Assembly: GCA_030762935.1 (NCBI GenBank)
Contig: CM060899.1
Location: 58,454,501 to 58,518,500, forward strand
Origin: Hymenopus coronatus
Taxonomy: Eukaryota; Arthropoda; Insecta; Mantodea; Hymenopodidae
Direction: 5' to 3'
DNA: 64,000 nucleotides
The notes under the pieces were generated by a model. It searched no databases. It was not told where the DNA came from and worked only from the letters and a program-made list of their open reading frames with translations. A program made the position numbers and the translations under genes. The stretch's first letter is position 1; each line of letters begins with the position of its first letter. This document shows, piece by piece, positions 46,283 to 57,357 of this stretch.

Positions 46283-46417
46283 TAACAAGTTTTCGTTTTT
46301 GAGTGATGCTATTCAGACTGTCTTTTTAGATTCAGGGGACCTTAAAATGCGTATTTATGGTGAAATTTGGTATCGAATTTTTGCGTGAAATGCAATACCT
46401 TCTCTACTTTTGTAATA
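46283..46417 (-). repeat. R1 terminal part
   Basis: 'caagttttcgtttttgagtg' to TACCTTCTCTACTTTTG, without the second half of the palindrome. Confidence 0.75.
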
Positions 46418-47002
46418 AGTCCCAAGTAGAAAAGAAAATTCTTACGTCATCGTCACGGAGTGTCATTCAAAAAATTGAATGGAAGTGTTACGGCTTGAGA
46501 TTCGGCAGCCAGTGTCATCTACAACAGAGCGATATATAGCGCCCATGTTTCAACATGAACCGGACGGACTGCACTAGGGCACATGCACCAATAAGTATTG
46601 TGATAAAGTTAAGAAGTGTTAGTGATTTCGCTTACTCGATGGTTCTAGTTAAACTGCACAAATTGGTTTTCACTTCATCCACAGCAGCAGGGATAAGCTG
46701 AAGTCTGGCGGTGCAGGTCTGAATATTGGATATGACATTAATTAGTTATGTGAGCAGCTCGAAAATGCCACCCAAGCTGTTATTAATTAGGAACTTCCTA
46801 ATATGCTGTCAATAATTTACTTTCAATACTTGCCCTGCAAGCACGACGGAAGTCAGCTTAGCGCTGATGAAATATACGCAATACTAACTGCATCTTAACA
46901 CGATAATTGATTTTGATAAGGTTGATATGATCTCTACTTCTTAAAAAAAGATTTCAACTGTGAGAAAATTAATGACAACGAATATTAATTCACTTAAATT
47001 AT
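46418..47002. other. Unannotated stretch
   Basis: Nothing recognised. Confidence 0.4.
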
Positions 47003-47518
47003 TTTTACTTTCTCTACACGTACTCTCGATACCGAGATTTCACCGAAAATAGACGTTTTAGGGTCCCCATTATCCAAAAAAAATTAGAAAAAGGTTCGTG
47101 TGTGTTCATGTGTCTGTAAACACGATAACTCAAAAACGAAAACTCGGTAAAATACCAAACTTGATATTTAAGTTTAGTAAGTTCCAGGGATGCGACACAA
47201 AGATTTTGAGAAAAATCTACCCACCCCAAAGTACACTTTACATGGAAAAATTCGAAAATTTAGATTTTCTCAAAAATTACTAACGATTTTGATTAAAATA
47301 CCGTATATTAAAGACATTTACATGACAATTAAAATTCATATCCTAAATTTTCAGGGAATGGCCTCTAAAAACCTGTCTATTATAGATGAATTTTGCATAA
47401 CTAGTAAACCGTAAGATTTTACCATCCTTTTTAGCTTAGTGCTTTATATATGCTTTTTAACAAAAATGTGTTACAGTGATGTAGAGAAAGTCGTGTGAAT
47501 GGAACGCATCAGATGTTT
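47003..47518 (+). repeat. R1 repeat, GTGTTTACAG variant, two deletions
   Basis: TTTTTACTTTCTCTACACGT then directly CTCGATACCGAG: the inner half of the palindrome is gone. A second deletion follows GTAAACCGTAAGATTTTA at 47417. Confidence 0.88.
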
Positions 47519-47582
47519 TAGGTTTAATGACCATTTGTACCTAATGTGACATCATCATGATTCTGGAATGCATTCATGAATA

Positions 47583-48431
47583 TTTTATTTTCCTTACCAT
47601 GTACGTACAACGTATATAGTAGTAGGTAGAGAAGATATTGCATTCCACCAAAAATGCATATACATATATGTTTTGAGGTCCCTGAATCTTTCAGAAAAAG
47701 TTCCGTGCCTGTTACGTGTGGTGTGTGTCTGTGAACAACTTAATTAAAAATAGAAGCGACCGTTAAATATAATAATTAAGTTCCGGGTCTTCCAAGGAGA
47801 AACACAAAGATTTTCAAGAACATCTACCTGGTAGATGGAAAAGTTTACAAAAACGTTGATATTTTCAGAAATGGCTCTAACGATTGTGATTAAAATACCG
47901 CACACTAAAGATATTTATGGGACAACTAAAACGATATCTTGAATTTTCAGGGAGTTGCCTCTGAAGATTTCCACTTTCTTGATGAGCTTTAGATAAGTGC
48001 TAAACCTTAAGAAATACACAAAAATTTACTACACAAAAAATGTAGATCGCGTTAAAACACATAATTTATGTCAGATACATTTTTCATGGAGTAAACCATT
48101 ACAGAGACATTCCTTGAAACTGGTTTCAATTTTAAAATACTTACAACTTTTCTCAAAGGTGAATTTGCATTCCTTTTTTCTTTGTTTTACTTCTGGTCCA
48201 GCAAAGAGACTCGATTTTCAATCACATAGCTACAACTTTTAAAAAATTTGACTAACACTTTAACCTAGTGTACTCCCGCATTTCCCTGCTACTTAAAAGG
48301 GCCTAAGTAATAAAATAATTTATGCTAATGTGTATCTCGATTAGCATGAAGTAGGCAGAAGAATAATCTTTTGAAAATATGTAGTTTGTTGCAGAATAGG
48401 TAGAGAAAATCTTATGAATGTAATGCATTTT
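47583..48431 (+). repeat. R1 repeat, diverged
   Basis: Starts in TTTTATTTTCCTTACCATG, ends GAAAATCTTATGAATGTAATG. Short GT tract. Confidence 0.82.
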
Positions 48432-48825
48432 TTGTTTAATTTCCCGCACTTCATAGAGTCTGGAAATATGAGTGAGACTGTAAATTTGTGTGTGTGTGAA
48501 TTAACTGTTTATAATCAAAATATCAGTACATAAATCCAAAGATTAACATGGTAGTGAACAGGTGAACATCATTGCCATGCTCGCGCCAGCGCTGTGCTTT
48601 CGAGGCCAGCATTTATGCCGTCTTGCTATCAATATCGATTACTCAAACTGATGTAATTTTGCTTCTTGCTAAATGAAATTTAATTTAATCACAATGACCA
48701 TCGGGTACTCCACAGTATTTTTCACCACAGAACGTAGGCACTTGAACTTTATGCCTTCGGTACATTCGCACTTTTGTTTTCGTTTGAAGTCGTTTGGGTC
48801 ATCTATTTGTATTATAATTTATAGA
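48432..48825. other. Unannotated stretch
   Basis: Nothing recognised. Confidence 0.4.
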
Positions 48826-49069
48826 GCCCGCCTGGGTAGTGTGGTGGTAGCATGTCTGCCTCACATTCTACAGGTCGCGGCTTCAAATCTCGCTTAGGGT
48901 AAGTTACCCCGGGGAAGGTTTTTAAGGGGGTTTCCTGAGAACACGAATGTCCAGTAACTTTAAGCTCCATGCTCCCTGAGATCATTTGAGCGTTATTTTA
49001 CCAATTTCATTCGTCGTCCGATACGACCAACCACGTTAAAGGATGTTAAGCTACAAAAAAAAAAAAAAA
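48826..49069 (+). repeat. SINE family F, full length with poly-A
   Basis: The tRNA-like head GCCCGCCTGGGTAGTGTGG begins the unit, with TGGTGGTAGC as box A and CGGCTTCAAATCTCGC as box B. The body holds 'ttcctgagaacacgaatgtc' and it ends in a run of about 15 A (49055-49069). Reverse copies at 34680, 50587 and 54790 share this order. Confidence 0.88.
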
Positions 49070-49404
49070 TATATAAACATGAAATTTTAAAACTACCTTC
49101 CGTTTGCAAAAGAAGAAAGCATTTAAATACTCAATTGAATTATAAGGCCAAGCTAATGTGTGTGGCTTTTAAAATCCCGGTATTGTGTATTTTCCGAAAC
49201 AAACTTATTTATGCTTTTATTATTTGTATACCATAAATTTTGAACGTTGTTAATGGGAAAAAATTAATTAACAGAAACGTTTACATGCTGTGCTGACAGA
49301 AGATATTGCTCTCGAAAATAATGAGTTTTCAATATTATCTAATAAAATCTCTGTCTCTACCTTTTTCTGTACAGATTTTATTCGCGTGCTATGGGTAAAA
49401 CAAT
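49070..49404. other. Unannotated stretch
   Basis: AT-rich, nothing recognised. Confidence 0.4.
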
Positions 49405-49505
49405 ATTATGTGTACCACTCACATAACTTTCTCTATCCATTTTTTAAAAAACTATTATTGTAAAAAGCCTATTCTTCTATTTATTTCTTGTTAATGACGA
49501 TAGGT
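49405..49505 (-). repeat. R1 start fragment
   Basis: ATTATGTGTACCACTCACAT and AACTTTCTCTATCC, about 100 bp only. Confidence 0.75.
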
Positions 49506-49707
49506 CCTTGTCTCGAACAACTCTTTATTTTTCAACAAACTGATTACGATATGCTCACAATTAACTGTCTTTCGAACAATTCTAACGTATAGTTTCTTTC
49601 TCACGTTCGCTGCGGTGGCAATACAGCTCGCTGCAAATTCCTGTCGAACTCAACTCAACTGTTACATTCGATGCATTCCCGATGAAAACTGCACCGTTTT
49701 GTCCCCC

Positions 49708-50586
49708 TTTTCACTTTCTCTACACGTAATGTACTTGGTGTATATAGAGAAGGTATTGTATTCCATCCAAAAATTCGATACCGAGATTTCGCCGTAAATA
49801 TATGCCTTGAGACCCCCTGAATCAAAAAAAAAAATTATTTAAAAATGCTCGTGTGTGTGTGTGTGTGGGTGGGTGTGTGGCTGTGGGCCGCATTGGTCAA
49901 AATGAAAACTCCGTTAAATAACAAACTTGGTATCTAAGTTCAGCATTCTTCCAAAGATACGACACGAAGATTTTCAAGAAAATCCCCCCACCTATCCTGA
50001 ACTTTTCATGGAACATTTTTTGATAATTTTGATTTTCTCAAAAATGACTCTAGTGATTTTGATTAAAATACCGTATATTAAAAATATTACATGACAAATA
50101 AAATGTATATCTTGAATTTTCTGGAATAGCCTATGAAGACATCTTTATTCTGGATGGATTTTTTATAACTGGTAAACCGTAAGAGATAGGCAAAAACTTA
50201 CTACACAAAAAATGTAGATTACGTTAAAACACACAATTTATGTCATATTTGTTTGTTTTGTTTGGTTTTTTTTTCGTGAAATTGACATTTCTGAGATATT
50301 CCTTGTTATTTGTTTCAGATTTAAAATACTTAAACTTTTCTCACACGGAAAGTTGTAAACTCCTGGCCCTATATAGAAACGGATTTTAACCACATAGCAA
50401 CCAGCTTTTAAAGGATTTGACTATCGTTTTAGCCTAGTGTATTCCCTTATTTCCCTTCTAATTACAAGGAAACAAGTAATTAAGACAATTTCTACTAACG
50501 TTTATCTCGATTATCATAAAGTGGATAGAAAAATATGCTTTTTAACAATAATTTATTACAGAGATGTAGAGAAAGTCGTGCGAATG
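49708..50586 (+). repeat. R1 repeat, complete, cut at end by SINE F
   Basis: TTTCACTTTCTCTACACGTA to AAAGTCGTGCGAATGG, where SINE F begins. GT/GGT tract 49852-49879. Confidence 0.9.
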
Positions 50587-50756
50587 GTGAAATGATTCTC
50601 AAATGATCTTGGAGTCCATGCTCGCCATTCGTCTTTTCAGGATAAAGGAAAACCCCGAAAAAACCTTATTCGGGAAACTCGCCTTAAGCGACATTCGAAC
50701 TCACGACCTTTTGAATGTGGGGCAGGCACACAGCCACCACACTACCCAGGCCGGCT
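50587..50756 (-). repeat. SINE family F, tail-less copy
   Basis: Ends (plus right side) CACACTACCCAGGCCGGC, the head in reverse; the 3' third of the body and A tail are missing at the R1 junction. Confidence 0.82.
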
Positions 50757-50919
50757 TATATTTTTGTTGTAGTTCTTTAAAATGAACAAGTTATAAATCC
50801 TTCATGGAACCTGAAAATTACGGAAAATTACGGTCTCAGATAGTAAACCGTTTTAGGTTAACTTTCTATTGTAGATGTTGGTGTTTGATGTTATGTGGTC
50901 TATGAGCAAGTTAAAGGTC

Positions 50920-51124
50920 ATTTCATCAGAACATGAAGATACCCCCGTCACCATCACACTGCAATTGCGGTGCTCTTAATACATTTGATCAAGTAATATT
51001 TTGGGTTAAATGGAGAAATTTAAAACACAAAGCTATCGTCAAAGAAAAACTTATCAATTGCCCAACCAGGCCTACTTGTTCTTATTTATGTCATTTTAGC
51101 CTTAAAATGACTCTTTTGATATAG
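50920..51124 (+). pseudogene. Possible LINE zinc-knuckle tail
   Basis: The frame 50933-51124 reads PPSPSHCNCGALNTFDQVIF followed by WVKWRNLKHKAIVKEKL. It resembles the 'CxCGxxxTxxHxxxxCxxxxxxR' knuckle at the end of several non-LTR retrotransposons, with H replaced by Q and one C lost. No upstream polymerase was found. It could be chance similarity. Confidence 0.4.
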
Positions 51125-51453
51125 CAGAAAATAAAGAAAGAAGTAGAAAACATTAGGAGTAAAGGAAGAAAGAGATTAGGTAGAAGCATAAATGTTACTT
51201 TGTGACTTTCTCAATGTAATTCACTACCTATTTAAGAATTTACCCGCCACACTATGGAAGCGCTATGGAATTACTGTTATGCCAACGGCATCCTTGCTTA
51301 CCCACGCAGTTAACTGCATATGTCATCCTTTCCATACTACCTTATGGGTGCCCTGACTTCGTCCTTTTCGCAATAACAACTATATGTGGTACATTGCGCA
51401 GATTAATGCTCTTCGTTGCACTTTTCAGATGCAAAGGCATTATTAAGACATTG
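51125..51453. other. Probably upstream Helitron remains, unreadable
   Basis: Lies directly before the readable helicase part. I could not align its frames with confidence. Confidence 0.3.
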
Positions 51454-52294
51454 GCAATGTTCCTGTTGACACTTCTACTGCCTCATTTCGTTTTCACCAA
51501 ATGTTGATCACTTCACAACGTCAAAGGAAGAATTAATATCGAAAGTGTTCCTAAATATTGGTGAAAATTGCGAAACTATGCTTGGTTGAGTGGACGAGTC
51601 ATTTTAGAAGCAACTAATAAGAATGTAGATGATTTGAATATAAAAATTATAAAATTGATGGACAAATGCATTCATTTAAGTCTATCGATTCCATTACCGA
51701 TCCAAATAAAGCCGTCAATTATCTAACTGAATTCCTAAATTCATTGGCTTTTCCAGGATTACCACATAATTTAAAGCTCAAGGTTGACTCGGTGATAATT
51801 ATGCTATGCAATCTCAATCAGCCGAAATTGTGCAACGGAACAAGACTGCTGTTAAAAAAATATGAAAATTTTGATTTAAGCTATTATAATATAGGGAAGT
51901 TCAAACGTGAGAATGTGCTTATTCCAAGAATACCACTAATGCCATCCGACTTTCCTTTTGATTTAAGCGTGTTCAGTTTCCGGTGCGCCTTGCATTCGCA
52001 ATGACAATAAATCCAAGGTTAATCGTAAGAAGTGTATGGAATAGACCTTGAATTCCCGTGTTTTCCGCTTGGGCAGTTAGTTGTACGTTGCGTGCTCGAG
52101 AGTCGGCAAACCATCGACGCTATTTGTTTTCTCTTCGGAAGGAAAATTGTACATTACAAGGCATTAAATAAAGTATTTTCAAATTATTTAATTGTAATTT
52201 TATTTTATTGCATGGTCGTACTGTAAATGGCATATTTTGTCTCAGGTTTTTCATTAGGTACACTGTCCGTGCGAAGCCGGGATGGGCAGCTAGT
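51454..52294 (+). pseudogene. Helitron 3' end with PIF1-like helicase relic
   Basis: The last part of a Rep/helicase protein is readable in shifting frames. GNVPVD is at 51454-51471, then HFTTSKEELISKVF and WLSGRVILEATNKNVDDLN (51587-51650). After a frameshift come SIDSITDPNKAVNYLTEFLN, NLKLKVDSVIIMLCNLN, LCNGTRLLLKK and VLIPRIPLMPSDFPF. A shift leads to QFPVRLAFAMTIN (about 51975-52012); a last shift leads to GIDLEFPCFPLGQLVVRCVL (52035-52100). These are the conserved C-terminal helicase motifs of animal Helitrons. 'SQGQSL' is already destroyed. The element ends with GTGCGAAGCCGGGATGGGC and the canonical CTAGT at 52290-52294. At least three frameshifts show it is dead. Confidence 0.9.
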
Positions 52295-52295
52295 A

Positions 52296-52402
52296 TATAT
52301 ATACTTTGTATATACTATATAGCTTTGAGACCTCTGCAATAAAAAAAGAAGCATTTTTAAAAAAAAATGTTTGTGTGTGTGTCTGCCTGTCAGTCTGACA
52401 AA

Positions 52403-52449
<47 letters not shown>

Positions 52450-53140
52450 CAGCATAGCTTAAAAATGAAAACTCCGTTAATTATTACCAAACTGTATTTA
52501 AATTCAGTATATTACAAGGATGCGACATGAAGATTTTAAAGAAAATCCCCCTACCCCCAAATACCCTTTACATGGAAAATGTTCGAAGATTTTAATTTTC
52601 TGAAAAATGGCTTTAACGATTTTGATTAAAATACAGTATTCTAAAAATGTTTACATGACAAATAAAAATGTATATCTTGAATTTTCTGCGGATAGCCTAT
52701 GAAGACATCTTTATTCTGGATGAAGTTTGCGGAATTTTGCATAGCTGGTAAACTGTAAGAGATGGACTAAAGCTAACTTAACACAAAATGTAGGTCGTTT
52801 AAAGTTACAATTTATGTTTTATATATTTTCTTGTGGAGTTGGCCGTTTTGAGATATTCCTTGTTATTGGTTTTAGTTATAAAATATACTTTTCTCGTACG
52901 AGAATTTGTGAACTCCTAGGCATACAAACAAAGGAACTTCAGTCACATAGCTACCAGTTTTTAAAACATTTTACTATCACTTTAGCCTAGTGTATTCCCT
53001 TGCTTCCCTTCTACTTATGAGGAAGCACTTAATAAGAGCAATTGTGCTAATTTTTTCTCGATTAGCATGAAGGAAATAGAAAAATAAGCTTTTTACATGA
53101 TGTATTGCAGAGATTTAGAGAAAGTCATGCGAATGGAACA
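52296..53140 (+). repeat. R1 repeat abutting the Helitron end
   Basis: The palindrome start is degraded to TATATATACTTTGTATATAC; from 'gagacctctgcaataaaaaa' on it is collinear with R1, ending AAAGTCATGCGAATGGAAC. It holds the longest GT tract (52404-52447). Confidence 0.88.
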
Positions 53141-53765
53141 TATATAAAAATTTAACGTCCCTTTATCTGCTAGGTCATATTGTATAATAAATGAAATGGG
53201 TGAAATGTATGTATGTATTTATTTATTCTCTACAATTGGATGCCACCCGGTGGCAGAGTTAAATAAGGATTGGTTCGCTTCCTGAGACAAGAACGCTGGA
53301 AGTTGAAGTCCGGATTTATCGGCGATATGCAGCCATTTATCACACGGTTTGAGGTTACAGTCAATGTATCAAATATCTGTCACCTCTTATGCACTGCACT
53401 GATAAACATGTGTTTTCATATGTACATTCATATCTACAAAACATCTATACATATGGCCTACTATATAAACAATGTCAATCGTCTGCCTCCAATTCTTCCA
53501 CAACTGACAGTCCTTCGTCTTCGCTCACTCTTTGTCATCATCAACTCTATTACTACTTTCTGCACCATTATCCTGGATTAGAATTATTTCTATTTGATTT
53601 TCTACAATTCTTTCTAATGATTTTCAATGTTCTCAACATGTCGACATACATTTACCCATTCTGACCTGCCGATTTCTGCAATTCGCTGGCGTCACAACTG
53701 CTCCATCTTTTAATTCAAAAGTGTTATATTAAGTTTTGTTTTCTTTCTTTCTTATCTTTAAGACC
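53141..53765. other. Unannotated, with a perfect small hairpin
   Basis: TGCCACCCGGTGGCA (53241-53255) is a perfect 7-bp stem. Read on the reverse strand it is followed by GAGAATAAATAAATACATAC, so a reverse-strand LINE or SINE tail is possible. Frames at 53270 and 53389 show no domain. Confidence 0.35.
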
Positions 53766-53769
53766 CTGC

Positions 53770-53962
53770 AAACGGAACTTAGTGAAATATCAGTTGCCTT
53801 GGCTACCCTTTTATTCGCTTTCTGCAGGCTGTAGAAGAACTCGGGGAACATACATTTTCTTCCTGCATCTCTACCTCTTGTTTCATGAAGTCGAGGACAT
53901 TTGCAATTATTTCTCTGCCATGACTAAGTATTACCTTGCCACTTAACTTTGAAAATGTAGGA
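53770..53962 (-). pseudogene. Helix-turn-helix domain relic (transposase-type)
   Basis: On the reverse strand the frame reads TFSKLSGKVILSHGREIIAN and VLDFMKQEVEMQEENV, then after a +1 type shift QKANKRVAKATDISLSSVCR and VLK. The shape 'LSxxxREII.NV..FM..E....xRVAxATxIS..xVxRVxK' is the DNA-binding N-terminus seen in many arthropod transposon-related proteins. The longer 214-codon frame (54447-53803) contains the first part only by continuing upstream through low-complexity sequence and should not be taken as a membrane protein. No catalytic part was found. Confidence 0.6.
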
Positions 53963-54380
53963 GCCACAGTTAAAAAAATAAAATAAATAAAATGAACACT
54001 ATTTACTGTCCACAACATATGCGCAACACTTTCGATGCACTCTGTACAAAGTTTGCTCACTGTGACTTTAAGTAAGCAAAGTATTATATCACAAACCCCG
54101 ATAAGTGGCTCGGTAGCTGGGTTGGTGGTCAGGGTCACGACTGCAGAAGTTTTGCACCGGCAATACGAAATTACAAATGCAACCAACGAAAAGAACAAAA
54201 TTCCCCAAGACGTGAAATAGGAATGATCACAATGACAAGATAAACACAATAAAATGGCATACAATAAACACAAACAAAAAACAAAATAATAAAAATGACC
54301 CTCTCTTGGTCCCGCCTTTTCTACTGGGTCTTCCTCTCTCGTTTTCACCTCCCTCCCCCAAATAAAAAAAATAAATAAAA
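53963..54380. other. Unannotated stretch
   Basis: Upstream of the HTH relic on the reverse strand. Hydrophobic translation reflects T-rich sequence. Confidence 0.35.
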
Positions 54381-54382
54381 AG

Positions 54383-54505
54383 GTTTTAAAAAAATGCGAC
54401 ACAAAGAAAGTCAGAAAAATCCCTTCCTTAATTACTCCTTTTAACAAATGTTTGTTTATTTTCTCACAAATGGCTCTAAAGATTGATTAAAATACCATAT
54501 GCAAA
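54383..54505 (+). repeat. R1 middle fragment
   Basis: 'aaaaaaatgcgacacaaaga' to 'gattgattaaaataccatat' only. Confidence 0.75.
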
Positions 54506-54789
54506 AAATAAAATGTACATTATTACAGTAAATAATAGTAATACAAAGTAATGATAGTAATATAACTAACATACTATATATACATAGTTTTAAATACCTA
54601 ACTACTTATTATTTCAGTATAGTAATACTTATGTCAATTACCTACCAGCATGTTTATAAAGAGTTACTATGAAGCCTATATTAATAGTTTCATATCCTTA
54701 ATTGTTTCACAATATTTATTTTAATTAATTATCTAACATTTATATCCTGTAAATTATCCCTAAACCTCTTTAAGATCAGAGGGCAGCCA

Positions 54790-54961
54790 TTCATAATAAA
54801 CGATGCCCAAATGAACCCGGGGTTCATAGAACTTAGAATTTCTCGTTATTCGTATACTCAGGATGAGGGAAACCCCCGGAAAAACCTTATCCGGGAACTC
54901 ACCCTAACAGAGATTCAAACTCGGGGCCTCTTGAATGTGAAGCAGGCTTGCTACCACAGCA
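54790..54961 (-). repeat. SINE family F, old copy
   Basis: 'ggatgagggaaacccccgga' and GAGATTCAAACTCGGGGCC match the family in reverse; the head ends at about GCTACCACAGC. More diverged than the other three copies. Confidence 0.7.
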
Positions 54962-55708
54962 GAATTATCATCCTACATAATTAGTTGCAAATGTAAATTG
55001 CCTACAGAGGAACGTGTCGGCTCAACTAATCGAGAAGCTCTAGGCAGGCGTCTATTTCGCCTGGTGGTGGCATCAGAAGTTTGTGAAATGTCGCTGGCGT
55101 GATTGTCGCACAAAGCCGCGTGTTTACTCAGCCGATAAAGCGACTTCCGCCACCTGACAGCTAAGCTGATAACAAGAGCGGAAATGAGAAGACGCTTTGA
55201 AGTGACCAGGACATAAACAAACGCGAGAGGCGTCGTTGTGAATGGAACCAACTTCCGGTATACCTTCTCCATCCTATGTTGACGCCTCTGCACGGAATTG
55301 CGCAGACCAAAACTAACCACATTAGCCAGAACTTACTCCTCCAGAGATCTCAGCTAAGCAATATTGGCAAAGTTAGATGAGTACACATTTTGTAGTAGTT
55401 TTAGTGTTTATTAAGTTTACAATAATACAATATTTGTAGTCAGTCAACAGTCACATGCTGTCTAAAAATATTACTTACATATATATATTTTTTTACATAT
55501 CTTAACGACATTGGAAATACACACACACACACACAGATACACAGGTTCACGCGCTACGATAACAGAACCACAGAACAATAACAGAAGAAATACTCTAACA
55601 TCACACCCACATACACTCACACCACATACTTGCACTCACTACACCACGTATTTTCACATATAGATTACTCAAACACCAAATAAATTTATACAATATTTAC
55701 ACAAATAT
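54962..55708. other. Unannotated, with CA-rich segment
   Basis: A CA tract at 55519-55534 and C/A-rich sequence to 55630. A reverse frame at 54973-55320 (115 codons) has no recognised domain. Confidence 0.4.
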
Positions 55709-55735
55709 TTTTACTTTCTCTACACGTACTATGTA

Positions 55736-57022
55736 CGAGGGTCGGCTGATAAGTTCCGGGCCTCACATAGATTTGGCGCCACTAGGCCAGTTAGACGGCA
55801 TCATCGTACAATTTAACTCTAGACTAGCTTGTATCCATAGTTACAGGTCAATATCTTGTTTAGTTTTCGAATGATAGCATTTTAAACAAGGAGACTTTAG
55901 TGTTTTCACGAAAATGGAGGATTTGGAAAAACGAGCAGTGATTAAAAACTTCCATTTGAAAGGCTTAACACCTAAAGAAATCAAAGCGGAAATAGACAAC
56001 ACATTGAAAGCTCTGCCCCTTCATATTCAATAATTAAAAGGTGGGTTGCAGAGTTTAAAATGGGACGTATGAGCACTAGTGATGAGCCTCGTTCTGGACG
56101 CCCTGTAGAAGTGATAGCTCCAGAGATCATTGAAAAAATTCATCGTTTAGTACTGGAAGACCGCAGATTGAAGTTATTTGAGATAGCAGTGGCTGTAAAC
56201 ATATCAAGAGGTAATATTTTAAGTAATGTTTTGAGCTTTCACAAGGTCTGTGCAAGATGGATGCCGCGGTTGATGACACCTGATCAAAAGCTGCAAAGAA
56301 AAACTGCTTCTGTTAAGGATGTGGAGCTCTACCTTAAAACTACCAGTGAATTTTTGAGACGGGTTATTACCATGAATGAAACTTGGATAGATCACTACAC
56401 TCCAGAAAGTAAATCACAGTCAAAACAGTGGATTGCGGCTGGTGAACAAACTTCAAAAAAGGCAAAGTCAATTTTGTCAGCTAACAAGGTTATGGCGAGT
56501 GTTTTCTGGGATGCTGAAGGAATTGCTTTTATTGATTTCTTGAAAAAGGGTAAAAGTATCACTGGTGACTACTACGCAAGCTTACTGCAACGTTTTAGTC
56601 ACGAGGTGAAAAGAAAAAGACTTCATTTGGCACAAAAAAAAAATCTTGTTTCATTAAGACAATGCTCCGGCCCATCGTTCAGTCATTGCAATGGGAAAAA
56701 TGTGCGAATTAAAGTTGGAATTGCTTGATCATGCACCCTATTGGCCAGATCTAGCACCCAGTGACTACCGCCTGTTCCCAAACCTGAAAAACATTCTTGG
56801 AGGAGGAAGATCTCACAGCAACGAGTAGGCTATTGATGCGGTAAACAGCTATTTTGAGGAGCTTGATAAATCGCACTACAGAGATGGTTTAATTAAATTA
56901 GAACACCGATATGACAAATGTATTAGCCTTTCCGGAGATCATGTTGAGAAATAAAGCAAAAAAAAAAATGTTTTTAAATACTGTTTTCATTGAGTTGCCC
57001 GGGATTTATCAGCCGATCGTAG
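55736..57022 (+). mobile_element. mariner element (1,287 bp)
   Basis: Left end CGAGGGTCGGCTGATAAGTT and right end TTATCAGCCGATCGTAG are inverted repeats with a few changes, and both sides carry the TA target dinucleotide (55734-55735 and 57023-57024). Length and structure fit a near full-length Tc1/mariner element. Removing it with one TA restores an uninterrupted R1 palindrome, which confirms the ends. Confidence 0.95.
55914..56954 (+). pseudogene. mariner D34D transposase, inactivated
   Basis: The start ATG lies 178 bp inside the element. The frame MEDLEKRAVIKNFHLKGL is lost by a single-base shift near 56011 and resumes as SAPSYSIIKRWVAEFKMGR (HTH region); it then stays open to about 56637. 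A shift in an A run follows, and the last part carries DNAPAHRSVIA and PDLAPSDYRLFPNL. Between these two Asp are 34 residues, the D34D signature. The first catalytic Asp in the usual 'MDETW' is Asn here (MNETW, codon AAT at 56375-56377). TAA replaces Gln before DNAPAH (56655-56657) and TAG interrupts at 56826-56828. It ends with TAA at 56952-56954. Subfamily not assigned. Confidence 0.93.
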
Positions 57023-57357
57023 TACATAGTATATAGAGAAGGTATTACATTCCATCCATAAATTCAATACCGAGATTTCACTGGAAATACATGCTTTGGG
57101 TCCCCCTGAATCCAAAAAAAAATTAGAAAAAGGTCCCTGTATGTCTGTGTGTGTGGTGCCTGTGTGTCTGTGAACAGCATAGTTCAAAAACGAAAATACC
57201 GTTGAATACCAAACTTGGTATTTAAGTTTGGTATCTTCCAGGGAATTTTGAATAACTGCTAAATCGTAAGAGATGGACAAAACCTCACAACAAATGTTGA
57301 GCACATTAAAACGCACAATTTGTGTCATAGATATACATTTTTTTCGTGGAGTTGATC

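Larger units (their letters stand above)
55709..57356 (+). repeat. R1 repeat split by mariner
   Basis: The left piece TTTTTACTTTCTCTACACGTACTATGTA (28 bp) ends at 55735; R1 continues at 57023 with TACATAGTATATAGAGAAGG. The rest has an internal deletion after 'ggtatcttccaggg' (57243) and stops at GGAGTTGATCG, where another R1 copy is inserted. Confidence 0.9.

Noticed and set aside
51265..51507. 80-codon frame before the Helitron relic
   Set aside because: Wrong frame relative to the readable helicase peptide GNVPVD, which lies inside it in another frame.
53803..54447. 214-codon frame resembling a multi-pass membrane protein
   Set aside because: The hydrophobic part comes from T-rich sequence. 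Only the last 60 codons show a recognisable (HTH) relic, which continues in another frame.
54973..55320. 115-codon reverse frame of higher GC
   Set aside because: No domain, overlaps an old SINE F junction; no support as an exon from splice sites or codon pattern.
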